A stretch of 64,000 nt of DNA from Bacteroidota bacterium (GTDB taxonomy: Bacteria; Bacteroidota; Bacteroidia; Chitinophagales; Chitinophagaceae), in NCBI GenBank assembly GCA_016868585.1, contig VGGR01000007.1:1-64000 (forward strand), in the 5' to 3' direction. The notes under the pieces are model-generated. The model had not been told where the DNA came from, did not search any database, and worked only from the letters and a program-made list of their open reading frames with translations. Made by a program: the position numbers and the translations under genes. Below, piece after piece: positions 16,269 through 24,242 of the stretch (positions within the stretch are counted from its first letter, which is position 1; every line of letters begins with the position of its first letter).

Positions 16269-16844
16269 ATGTTCAATTTAATATTGTTTGGGCCTCCGGG
16301 GAGCGGTAAAGGGACGCAATCTGATCGGTTGGGTGAAAAATATGGGCTCAAACACTTGTCAACAGGCAATTTGTTGCGACAAGAGATTAATGACAAAACT
16401 GAGTTGGGGCTTTCTGCCAAAAGCTATATTGACTCCGGGAAATTGGTGCCTGACCAAGTGGTAATTGGCATGGTCGATTCTTTTTTTGAACAACATAAGC
16501 AGGCCAGTGGATTTTTATTTGACGGATTCCCGCGCACGGCGGCACAAGCGGAGGCATTGGACAATTTATTGGCCAGCAAACAAACGTCTATTGCTACAGT
16601 TATTGCGTTGGATGTGAGTGAAGAAGAAGTGGTGAAGCGTTTGCTCAATCGTGGAAAATTGTCTGGCAGAAGCGATGATGCTGACGAAACTGTGATCCGG
16701 AAACGTTTTGCCGTTTATTTAGCAGAAACAAGTCCTGTGGCAGCGCACTATAAGAATGCAGGAAAATTTGAATTGATCCCGGGCGAAGGCACAGTTGATC
16801 AAATCTTTGAATCACTGTGTTTGATCATCGACGCTAAAATCTAA
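16269..16844 (+). CDS. adk: Adenylate kinase
   Basis: The track ORF starts at 16131 but the enzyme starts at the ATG at 16269, right before the conserved MFNLILFGPPGSGKGTQ P-loop; the first 46 codons are upstream DNA that includes the promoter. The resulting 191 residues correspond to a short-type adenylate kinase with a reduced LID (RGKLSGRSDDADE) instead of a zinc-binding LID. DGFPRTAAQAEAL is the AMP-binding signature. It converts ATP + AMP to 2 ADP. Its 3' end overlaps the convergent rhomboid-like gene by four bases. Confidence 0.96.
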   Translation: MFNLILFGPPGSGKGTQSDRLGEKYGLKHLSTGNLLRQEINDKTELGLSAKSYIDSGKLVPDQVVIGMVDSFFEQHKQASGFLFDGFPRTAAQAEALDNLLASKQTSIATVIALDVSEEEVVKRLLNRGKLSGRSDDADETVIRKRFAVYLAETSPVAAHYKNAGKFELIPGEGTVDQIFESLCLIIDAKI

Positions 16845-17752
16845 TTATTACCGGCCCTGTTCAAGATCTCCAGCTCTTCTTCATTGAGCGAACCCATTCC
16901 TTTTGCATTGATCTTATCAAGAATGATATCAATACGATCCTCTGATAAATGCGGTGTTCTCTTAAAAAGTCTTCGTGTTGCTTTATAAAATAACTGTTCT
17001 TTTAAAGGAAGTCTAATTTTTTTAGGACTATTAGGATTGAAAAGTTGACCGGCCCAATCAAATAAGCTACTCATCCAGGCACTGGTATCAATTCCACGGC
17101 CAATTAAACGCATAAAAATAAATCCTGTCAACCCTCCTGCCAGGAGTGGTAAATAGCTTAGCGGTTGATCCAAAGGTCGAGTAGTCAGAGTAATAAGGAT
17201 GTATAAACTACTCAATGCCCATAATGGGAACCCACCCAACAGGCTTGGCATTATTCTATACTCAGGTGTAAGTAGCGTCGTTGCCACTGCAATGGCCATA
17301 ACTGCGGCCGTAGATCCCATATCACTACTGGTGCTACCCACAGACGGAAAAAACAGTGATGCTACTACATAAGTGAGACCACCCGCCCAAGCTCCATAGA
17401 GATATAGTGGAATGATTTTTCGATTGCCACTGAGGTCTTGAAAAATAAAACCAAAGGCCCAAAGCCAGAGCATATTGCCTATGACCATCCAAATACCCAG
17501 ATTAGCAAATGGAAATGTAAAAAGGGTCCACCAGTGCGTAAGGATCTCTCCGGCGGAAGAGGGTAGTAAAAACCAGGGAAGAATAGAAGTACGAAAGGTT
17601 GCTTCCAATACAGCTCTGTCCTGATAAAAGAAAAAGAGATAGGCTTTACATAAGGAAAGTGTTATAAATACAATCAGATTGGCTGCTACCAGCTTAATCA
17701 ATGCGTTGCTGGCATCTCCCAACGTTAATCTTCGGCTAGAGGAGTAGTTCAT
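16841..17752 (-). CDS. Rhomboid-like membrane protein lacking the catalytic dyad
   Basis: The ATG at 17752, five bases after the stop of the active rhomboid gene, is preferred over the upstream start at 17800. The 303-residue product has about six to seven helices in rhomboid order. The serine motif GxSGxxxG reads MGSTAAVMAIA, with Thr148 at the Ser position and Ala at both glycines. The catalytic His motif AHLGG is replaced by LPLLAGG, with Leu at the His position. A soluble C-terminal tail (about 230-303) ends in a helical IDIILDKINAKGMGSLNEEELEIL segment, as in Bacteroidota rhomboid relatives. It is probably a non-proteolytic partner of the adjacent active rhomboid. Confidence 0.82.
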   Translation of the reverse strand: MNYSSSRRLTLGDASNALIKLVAANLIVFITLSLCKAYLFFFYQDRAVLEATFRTSILPWFLLPSSAGEILTHWWTLFTFPFANLGIWMVIGNMLWLWAFGFIFQDLSGNRKIIPLYLYGAWAGGLTYVVASLFFPSVGSTSSDMGSTAAVMAIAVATTLLTPEYRIMPSLLGGFPLWALSSLYILITLTTRPLDQPLSYLPLLAGGLTGFIFMRLIGRGIDTSAWMSSLFDWAGQLFNPNSPKKIRLPLKEQLFYKATRRLFKRTPHLSEDRIDIILDKINAKGMGSLNEEELEILNRAGNN

Positions 17753-17756
17753 ACTA

Positions 17757-18497
17757 TCAATACAACGAACGGCGATTAGTTTTGTTCCAATAATACACAA
17801 TCAAAAATCCGGTAATAGCACCACCCAGGTGAGCAAAATGAGCAATATTATCTCCGGGTATGGAAGTAACACCTCCGAACAGATCAATGGCTGCTAAACC
17901 CAACATGGCCCATTTGGCTTTAACGGGAAAAGGGATGAACATGATAAATAATTCAGTGTTGGGGAATACGAAGGCAAAAGCTGCCATCACACCCATCACA
18001 GCCCCACTGGCGCCCAAGGCGGGCGAGATGGCGCCAATATTATCTTGAATTGCCTTATAATTATTAGCTTGAAAAAAAGAAAGTAATTCCTCGCAACGAA
18101 CATACTGCATACCCAAGTGTAGTGCTGCTGCTCCTAATCCACATGCCAGATAGAAAAATAAAAAACGCTCTCCTCCCCAAACATTCTCCAACACACGTCC
18201 AAACATCCAAAGAGTAAACATATTGAAGAGAATATGAAAAAAAGTACTGGGCGAATGCGAAAACATGTGTGTTACAATTTGATAGGGCTTGAACTGCTGC
18301 CCAGCTTCCGGGGCGCCTGATTCCACTAATAGTTTATGCAGCTGATCTGGCATGATTGGCCAGAGCATAAACCACTCAGTAATCGAAAAGCGATTTGCCA
18401 ATGTTAATTGTGCAATAAAAACCAGGGCATTGATGATGATCAGGTTTTTTACGATCGGGGGAAACCCATTGGGCCTCGTGAATCGAAAGTCACTCAT
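17757..18497 (-). CDS. Rhomboid family intramembrane serine protease
   Basis: A 246-residue membrane protease with the full catalytic dyad. GASGAVMGV has Ser164 on helix 4 and IAHFAHLGGAITG has His223 on helix 6. HILFNMFTLWMFGRVLE matches the conserved L1/helix 2 HxxxN region. Rhomboids cut transmembrane helices of substrate proteins within the bilayer. It is the first gene of a two-gene unit with the inactive relative downstream (four-base spacer). A -7 box ends four bases before its ATG. Confidence 0.94.
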   Translation of the reverse strand: MSDFRFTRPNGFPPIVKNLIIINALVFIAQLTLANRFSITEWFMLWPIMPDQLHKLLVESGAPEAGQQFKPYQIVTHMFSHSPSTFFHILFNMFTLWMFGRVLENVWGGERFLFFYLACGLGAAALHLGMQYVRCEELLSFFQANNYKAIQDNIGAISPALGASGAVMGVMAAFAFVFPNTELFIMFIPFPVKAKWAMLGLAAIDLFGGVTSIPGDNIAHFAHLGGAITGFLIVYYWNKTNRRSLY

Positions 18498-18501
18498 GGT
18501 G

Positions 18502-18509
18502 CAAAAGTA
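18502..18509 (-). promoter_or_regulatory. -7 box TACTTTTG for the rhomboid pair
   Basis: Exact TAnnTTTG, followed by CACC and then the ATG. The four-base gap would place transcription start at the A of the start codon. No TTG is seen at the -33 distance. Confidence 0.55.
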
Positions 18510-18520
18510 CGCGAATAGCG

Positions 18521-19945
18521 CTATCGTCTTTTTAATTGTACAATATTCTCAATATGATGGGTGTGTGGGAACATGTCCACGGGTTGCACTTTTGTTAATT
18601 GGTAGTGCGCATCCAATAACTGTAAGTCCCTTGCTTGTGTAGCCGGGTTACAACTAACATAAACAAGGGTGGGTGCACCGATTTCAATCAATTTCTCAAT
18701 TAATTTAGGATGCATGCCGGCACGCGGGGGATCTGTTACCACTACATCAGCTTGTCCTTGTGCTTCAAAAAAATCACTGGTACAGATATCAATCACATCG
18801 CCTGCAAAAAAAGAAGTGTTATCCAAATTGTTTAACCGTGCATTTTCTCGAGCATCTTCAATGGCGGCTGCCACCTGTTCCACACCAATAATTTTTTTAG
18901 CACCTGGGCTCATAAAAATGCCAATACTACCTGTTCCGCAATAGAGGTCGTATAAAGTTTCTTGACCGGTTAATCCGGTAGCTTCTTCGGTTAACTGATA
19001 TAATCTTTCCGCCTGCTTAGTGTTGGTTTGAAAAAATGAACGGGGTCCAATCTTGAATCGAAATTTTTTTTGGTAACGCGTGTTGCATAACTCTTCCTCA
19101 ATAAATCCCTGACCGGTGAATGGGATTGATTCGAGATCAAAAATGCTATCGTTCCATTTTAGGTTAACAGTATACAAAAGCGTAGTGATCAAAGGAAATT
19201 CTTTTTGTAAACTCTCCAGCAACGGAAATAGGCGTGTTGGATCATCTTCGCCTACTATCAAATTGACCATTACTTGCCCTGTTTCGCAAATTCGAATCTG
19301 CAGGTTGCGTAAAAAGCCGGTATGCAAACGATAATCATAAAAACTTAACTGGTGCTGTTGTGCGTAGGACTTAATAAATAATCGAAGTTGGTTGGTGGGT
19401 TCGGCTTGTAAATGACAAGTAGTGATATCCACCACCTTATCAAAAAAACCCCGAGCATGAAAACCCACTGCATTGGTGGTAGCGGCAATGGCAGAGTTAC
19501 TTAACTCGCTGGGTAATAAAAAACGTTTACTGCTAAAGGTGTATTCTATTTTATTACGGTATTGAAATGTATGTTGACTTCCTACGATAGGATCCAATGT
19601 AGGTAGTTCAATCTTTCCGATCCGTTTTAAGGTTTGTTCTACTTGTTGTTGTTTGTAGCGCAATTGCCACTCGTAGGGAAGTTCCTGCCACTGACAACCG
19701 CCACAAATACCTGTGTGTGCACAACGTGCAACAACCCGATGAGGTGCGTAGGCATGAAAATGGTAGGCCGTTCCCTCTGCCCAGTCTTTTGTACTCTTAT
19801 GTATCCGTACGTCTACCCGATCTCCGGGAACTGCACCCTCTATGAAAATAACTTTACCATCGATTCTGGCCAGGCATTTTCCTTCCGCTGCGTAATCCTC
19901 TACCAATACCTGAGTAATGATCTTTGGTTTTTTTATTCGCCGCAT
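18521..19945 (-). CDS. rlmD: 23S rRNA (uracil-C5)-methyltransferase, RlmD family
   Basis: A 474-residue TrmA/RumA-family enzyme. An N-terminal TRAM/OB domain (about 1-65) is followed by a Cys cluster for a [4Fe-4S] centre (CAHTGICGGC, about 75-84, with a further Cys near residue 180). The SAM-dependent methyltransferase domain has DLYCGTGSIGIF, VVTDPPRAGMH and the catalytic-loop VSCNPATQARD. It methylates a uracil of 23S rRNA (U1939 in E. coli); a related position is possible, since Bacteroidota carry more than one paralogue. The gene is divergent from the TlpA-like gene. A -7 box ends four bases before its ATG. Confidence 0.9.
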   Translation of the reverse strand: MRRIKKPKIITQVLVEDYAAEGKCLARIDGKVIFIEGAVPGDRVDVRIHKSTKDWAEGTAYHFHAYAPHRVVARCAHTGICGGCQWQELPYEWQLRYKQQQVEQTLKRIGKIELPTLDPIVGSQHTFQYRNKIEYTFSSKRFLLPSELSNSAIAATTNAVGFHARGFFDKVVDITTCHLQAEPTNQLRLFIKSYAQQHQLSFYDYRLHTGFLRNLQIRICETGQVMVNLIVGEDDPTRLFPLLESLQKEFPLITTLLYTVNLKWNDSIFDLESIPFTGQGFIEEELCNTRYQKKFRFKIGPRSFFQTNTKQAERLYQLTEEATGLTGQETLYDLYCGTGSIGIFMSPGAKKIIGVEQVAAAIEDARENARLNNLDNTSFFAGDVIDICTSDFFEAQGQADVVVTDPPRAGMHPKLIEKLIEIGAPTLVYVSCNPATQARDLQLLDAHYQLTKVQPVDMFPHTHHIENIVQLKRR

Positions 19946-19949
19946 TTGA

Positions 19950-19957
19950 CAAAGATA
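19950..19957 (-). promoter_or_regulatory. -7 box TATCTTTG for rlmD
   Basis: Exact TAnnTTTG on the minus strand, followed by TCAA and then the ATG: again a four-base gap, predicting a leaderless transcript. No TTG at the expected -33 distance. Confidence 0.55.
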
Positions 19958-19999
19958 AAGGCGCTGTCCTCTTGATTTTTAATAACTTTATCCTTCTAT

Positions 20000-21439
20000 A
20001 TGCGTATTAAAAATTGGTTGACTAGTTGCTTTTGTTTGCTGGGCTTTTATGGGTTGGCACAAACCGGGTATGAGATCAAGGTCACTTTCAGACCCTATAA
20101 AAATCAATACATCTACCTGGGGCATTATTTTGGCAAAACCTATCCTATCATTGACTCTGTCCAGTTAGATAACAATAGTACCGGTATTTTTAAAGGAACA
20201 AAGGCATTGCAAGGCGGGATCTATTTGATAGGATATCCCAATCGATCCGGTTTTTTTGAAATCTTATTAGATAAACAGCAACGTTTTTCAGTGGTAGCGG
20301 ATTCTGCTACAGTGCCCACCGGTATTCAATTTATTGGTTCGCCTGATAATGAGTTGTTCAATACATATCAACGTTCAATGGGAGAAAAAGGGTCGCAGAT
20401 TAATGTGGTACGCGAATCACTGAAGAGTGCCAGCAGCACTGACTCTGTGCACCTAAACCAAGAGTTGATCCGATTGGATCAGGATCTACGTTCTTACAGA
20501 GAAAAAATGATTGTCGAGCACCCGAATACCATACTCAGTGCCCTATTGCTTGCTATGAAAGAGCCTGTGCTTCCGGTTAATTTACAAAAGCCGGCTACAC
20601 GGGAAGATTCTGTAGCTGCTTTTCGCTACTACAAAGAAAATTACTGGGCGGGGGTTAATTTTTGGGATGGTCGTTTAGCCTACACCACTTTTTTTGAGGA
20701 TAAATTGGATCGTTACTTTACCCAACTGGTAGCCCCACATTCAGACTCAGTAAATAAGGAGATGGACTACATGCTGAGTTTTGCAAAAGCTAATGCAGAA
20801 ATGGAGCGATTTTTATTACTTCGTTTTGTCAACCGCTACTATTCTCAGCGATACATGTGGGAGGATGCGGTATTTGTTCATCTCTATGAAAAATATTTTG
20901 CTACCAACCCCCCTTCCTGGCTTAGCGAGCAAGGCAAGAAAACTATTACGGATCGCGCATATAGCTTAATGGCTAATATTTTTGGAAGCCCGGCCGCTGA
21001 AATTCAACTTCCCGATTCCACAGGAAAATCTACATCACTCTATGGGTTGAACAATGAATATACATTGGTGGTGTTTTGGGATCCACTTTGTGGGCACTGT
21101 AAGGAAACCCTGCCTAAAATTGATTCCATCTATCAATTACGCTGGAAAACCCAACACTTGGGTATTTATGCGGTTGCCAAAGAAAACGATGGAACACGCA
21201 AGGATTGGTTGAAATTTATAGGAGATATGAATTTAGGTCACTGGAGTCACGTTTATTATTCAAAGGACGCGGAAAAAGAACGTGTGAATAATAATGTGCC
21301 AGGGTATTCGCAGCTCTATGATGTACAATCCTTTCCTACGCTCTACCTTCTGGATAAGGACAAACGAATTGTCGCAAAGAAACTGTCGGTTGAACAGATC
21401 GACGAAATATTGCAATTGAAGTTGCAGGGAAAGAAGTAG
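20000..21439 (+). CDS. TlpA-like thioredoxin-fold protein with DUF5106-type region
   Basis: A 479-residue exported protein (signal peptide ending at GLAQ). The first ~330 residues match the DUF4369/DUF5106-like module that precedes thioredoxin folds in many Bacteroidota. The C-terminal ~140 residues are a TlpA/AhpC-type thioredoxin domain with active site CGHC in VVFWDPLCGHCKETLPK. It probably acts as a periplasmic thiol:disulfide oxidoreductase, reducing disulfides in secreted or cytochrome maturation clients. It starts 54 bases from the divergent rlmD gene. The upstream TAACTTTA is a one-mismatch -7 candidate. Confidence 0.85.
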   Translation: MRIKNWLTSCFCLLGFYGLAQTGYEIKVTFRPYKNQYIYLGHYFGKTYPIIDSVQLDNNSTGIFKGTKALQGGIYLIGYPNRSGFFEILLDKQQRFSVVADSATVPTGIQFIGSPDNELFNTYQRSMGEKGSQINVVRESLKSASSTDSVHLNQELIRLDQDLRSYREKMIVEHPNTILSALLLAMKEPVLPVNLQKPATREDSVAAFRYYKENYWAGVNFWDGRLAYTTFFEDKLDRYFTQLVAPHSDSVNKEMDYMLSFAKANAEMERFLLLRFVNRYYSQRYMWEDAVFVHLYEKYFATNPPSWLSEQGKKTITDRAYSLMANIFGSPAAEIQLPDSTGKSTSLYGLNNEYTLVVFWDPLCGHCKETLPKIDSIYQLRWKTQHLGIYAVAKENDGTRKDWLKFIGDMNLGHWSHVYYSKDAEKERVNNNVPGYSQLYDVQSFPTLYLLDKDKRIVAKKLSVEQIDEILQLKLQGKK

Positions 21440-21444
21440 AAAGC

Positions 21445-22395
21445 TTAAATGTCTTTTATCACATCCGCTATCAACAGTGGTCTTCCCAGTGTATAGTAGT
21501 GCAATGCAGGCACTCCCGCCTTTTTTAGTTCACGAGACTGCATCAGCAACCACTCACGTCCTACTTTTTCTACGTCCAGATCTGTTTTGCATCGAAGCAC
21601 TTCATTAGACAAGTCGGTGGGCAGGTCGATATTAAATGTTTTAGGAAGATGGGTCAGTTGTTTTTGGGTATAAATGGGCTTTAGGCCTGGAATAATAGGT
21701 ACCGTTATGCCAATATCCCTGCAGTCTTTTACAAATGCATGGTACTTGGCATTGTCAAAAAACATTTGCGTAATGATATAGTCGGCACCGGCATCCACTT
21801 TTTGTTTCAAATGCTGCAAATCAATTTCTTTATTGGGAGCCTCAAAGTGTTTTTCGGGGTAGCCGGCTACCCCGATACAGAACTTTGTTTTTTGTGTATC
21901 TCTTAGTTCTTCCTCTAAGTAAATACCATCGTTGAGCGCCACAACCTGGCGAAGCAGGTCCACAGCGTAATTATGTCCGTCTGGTTCCGGCTCAAATACA
22001 CTTTCATTTTTTGCGGCATCGCCTCTTAACACCAACACATTATCTATACCCAGGTAATTTAAATTGATCAGGGCATCTTCCGTGTCGTTGACACTAAATC
22101 CACCGCAAATCAAATGGGGAACGGTGTCTACATTGTATTTGTTCATGATGGCCGCACAAATACTTTCCGTGCCGGGCCGTTTACGTACCACTATTTTTTC
22201 AAAACTGCCATCTGTTTTTTTTTTAAACACATGTTCGCTACGATGGTATGTAACATTGATAAAGGAAGGGTTGAAAACCATCAATGGATCCAAGTGTTTG
22301 TATAACGCATCAATACCCCTGCCTTTTAATGGGGGCAATACTTCAAAGGAAATAAGCGTATGTTTGGCTTGATTAATGTGATCGATGACTTTCAT
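21445..22395 (-). CDS. metF: 5,10-methylenetetrahydrofolate reductase
   Basis: The 316-residue enzyme starts at the ATG at 22395 ([19 protein letters not shown]). The 98 codons added in the track are antisense to lptB. The FAD-dependent TIM barrel has [12 protein letters not shown] (catalytic Glu), [32 protein letters not shown] (FAD), GVAGYPEKH and [15 protein letters not shown]. It reduces methylene-THF to methyl-THF for methionine synthesis. The 3' end faces the TlpA-like gene five bases away. The promoter is back-to-back with that of lptB. Confidence 0.96.
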   Translation of the reverse strand: MKVIDHINQAKHTLISFEVLPPLKGRGIDALYKHLDPLMVFNPSFINVTYHRSEHVFKKKTDGSFEKIVVRKRPGTESICAAIMNKYNVDTVPHLICGGFSVNDTEDALINLNYLGIDNVLVLRGDAAKNESVFEPEPDGHNYAVDLLRQVVALNDGIYLEEELRDTQKTKFCIGVAGYPEKHFEAPNKEIDLQHLKQKVDAGADYIITQMFFDNAKYHAFVKDCRDIGITVPIIPGLKPIYTQKQLTHLPKTFNIDLPTDLSNEVLRCKTDLDVEKVGREWLLMQSRELKKAGVPALHYYTLGRPLLIADVIKDI

Positions 22396-22409
22396 GGGTA
22401 TGTAATGTA

Positions 22410-22417
22410 CAAACTTA
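22410..22417 (-). promoter_or_regulatory. -7 box TAAGTTTG for metF
   Basis: Exact TAnnTTTG on the minus strand, 14 bases upstream of the metF ATG. Only two bases separate it from the lptB box on the opposite strand. Confidence 0.5.
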
Positions 22418-22419
22418 CA

Positions 22420-22427
22420 TACTTTTG
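22420..22427 (+). promoter_or_regulatory. -7 box TACTTTTG for lptB
   Basis: Exact TAnnTTTG followed by CTTT and then the ATG at 22432, a four-base gap. Neither this nor the metF box has a clear TTG at the -33 distance; those positions fall at the other gene's start codon. Confidence 0.55.
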
Positions 22428-22431
22428 CTTT

Positions 22432-23211
22432 ATGCAGTTGAAGATTCGCACAGAAAACCTCATCAAACAATATGGTACACGAACAGTTGTTAATCAGGTT
22501 TCTTTTGAAGTAGGACAGGGCGAAATTGTTGGTTTGTTGGGTCCCAATGGGGCTGGTAAAACCACGTCCTTTTATCAAGTGGTAGGCTTGATCAAGCCTG
22601 ATGCTGGTAAAGTGTTTATCAATGAGCAGGATATTACCACCTTGCCTATGTATAAAAGAGCGCAAATGGGTATTGGTTACCTGCCCCAAGAGGCCTCGGT
22701 ATTTCGAAAACTTACCGTTGAGGATAATATTGCAGCGGTATTAGAGATGACTCAACTTAGTAAAACTCAACAACGGGAAAGACTCGAATCTTTATTACAG
22801 GAGTTTCGGCTCCAGCACGTAAGAAAAAGTAATGGCGATGTATTGAGTGGTGGAGAAAGGCGCCGTACAGAAATTGCAAGGGCATTGGCTGTGGATCCCA
22901 AGTTTATCTTATTGGATGAACCCTTTGCCGGTATCGATCCTATTGCCGTAGAGGATATTCAAGCTATTGTGGCAAAATTGAAATACAAGAATATTGGGAT
23001 CTTGATCACTGACCATAATGTAACAGAGACCTTGTCTATCTGCGATCGTGCATATCTGTTGATTGAGGGGCGTATTTTTAAACAGGGTACTGCCGAAGAA
23101 TTGGCCGAGGATGAGCAGGTGCGTCACTTATACCTCGGACGCAACTTTGAATTAAAAAGAAAAGATTGGTTGCATGAAGAGGCGGCTCAGTCTTCCTCCA
23201 TTACTAATTGA
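22432..23211 (+). CDS. lptB: LPS export ABC transporter ATP-binding protein LptB
   Basis: The start is the ATG at 22432; the 24 extra codons in the track overlap the metF promoter. The 259-residue ABC ATPase has Walker [11 protein letters not shown]-loop [12 protein letters not shown] (the LptB-typical PQExS[VI]FRKL), signature [15 protein letters not shown] and Walker [14 protein letters not shown]. LptB powers extraction of LPS from the inner membrane by LptFG. The C-terminus extends about 18 residues beyond E. coli LptB. It heads a co-directional run with add (15-base gap), GH3 and fabG; lptFG are not in this window. Confidence 0.93.
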   Translation: MQLKIRTENLIKQYGTRTVVNQVSFEVGQGEIVGLLGPNGAGKTTSFYQVVGLIKPDAGKVFINEQDITTLPMYKRAQMGIGYLPQEASVFRKLTVEDNIAAVLEMTQLSKTQQRERLESLLQEFRLQHVRKSNGDVLSGGERRRTEIARALAVDPKFILLDEPFAGIDPIAVEDIQAIVAKLKYKNIGILITDHNVTETLSICDRAYLLIEGRIFKQGTAEELAEDEQVRHLYLGRNFELKRKDWLHEEAAQSSSITN

Positions 23212-23226
23212 TTTCCTTTTTTGCTA

Positions 23227-24216
23227 ATGGACTATCGTCAACTTCCCAAAATTGAATTGCATCTGCATCTGGATTGTAGCTTGAGTTATGAGGTGGTGCA
23301 ACAATTGGATCCGGCCGTAACACGTTTGCAGTTCGAGAATGAATTTATTGCTCCACTTCCTGCCATTAATTTAGTTGAGTATATCAATCGCTCTGCTCGC
23401 GGGTTTCTTTTGATGCAAACGGCTGCTCAACTTCGTTTAGTTACATTAGATGTGTTACGTCAATTAGATTCCGATGGTGTTATTTACACAGAACTTCGCT
23501 TTGCTCCACTTTTGCATACGCAACAAGGACTTACGCCTACGCAGGTAATAGAAGCTGTACAAGAAGCGTTGATCGAAGCAACCTCTTTATATCGGGTTAT
23601 TCCCCGGTTGATACTTTGTACACTTCGGCATTTCTCTGAGATGCAGAGTATGGAAACCGTTCACTTGGTAGAAAACTTTATGGCGCAGGGCTGGGTGGTT
23701 GGGTTTGATATTGCCGGGGATGAAGCCGGATATCCTGTTGTTACCCATCAACAGGCCTTTGATTATGCGCATGCCAAGACTATTCCTGTTACGGCACATG
23801 CTGGTGAAGCATGCGGTCCTTCCAGCATACGGGAAGTATTAAAACATTTCAAGCCCTCGAGAATAGGACATGGCGTTCGTTCAATCGAAGATCCCCAATT
23901 GTTGGATCAATTAAAATTGCAACGTATTCATTTGGAGGTTTGTCCCAGCAGTAACCTGCGCACAAATATCTATCCCTGCTATGCGGAGCATGTTATTGAT
24001 CAGCTGTACAGAAATGGGGTATCCCTTAGTGTAAATACCGATGCCAGAACGGTTACTCCTGTTACATTGAGCGAAGAGTACCAGCAATTGTCAGCAACTT
24101 TTGGATGGACTTTGTCGGATTTTTTACATTGTAATCTGCAAGCCCTAAACTGTTCGTTTGCCACCCCTTCAGTCAAAGATTCCTTACGACCCATTCTGCA
24201 ATTGGCGTATAGCTAA
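23227..24216 (+). CDS. add: Adenosine deaminase family protein
   Basis: The ATG at 23227 is preferred over the TTG at 23221. The 329-residue TIM-barrel metalloenzyme has zinc ligands in ELHLHLDCSL, catalytic AHAGEA, and HGVRS and CPSSN motifs. The terminal Asp motif is SVNTDAR, whereas E. coli has STDDP. The first Asp (zinc ligand) is kept but the second, which contacts the purine, is replaced. Many actinobacterial and other homologues also have NTDxR, so the enzyme is probably active, but its substrate may be adenosine or a relative such as aminodeoxyfutalosine. It lies between lptB and GH3. Confidence 0.82.
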   Translation: MDYRQLPKIELHLHLDCSLSYEVVQQLDPAVTRLQFENEFIAPLPAINLVEYINRSARGFLLMQTAAQLRLVTLDVLRQLDSDGVIYTELRFAPLLHTQQGLTPTQVIEAVQEALIEATSLYRVIPRLILCTLRHFSEMQSMETVHLVENFMAQGWVVGFDIAGDEAGYPVVTHQQAFDYAHAKTIPVTAHAGEACGPSSIREVLKHFKPSRIGHGVRSIEDPQLLDQLKLQRIHLEVCPSSNLRTNIYPCYAEHVIDQLYRNGVSLSVNTDARTVTPVTLSEEYQQLSATFGWTLSDFLHCNLQALNCSFATPSVKDSLRPILQLAYS

Positions 24217-24242
24217 CCGATTTTGATTAATTTTCCCTACCA

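Noticed and set aside
21445-22689. N-terminal extension of metF to 414 residues
   Set aside because: The extra 98 codons are antisense to lptB and cross the metF -7 box; the conserved MetF N-terminus begins at 22395.
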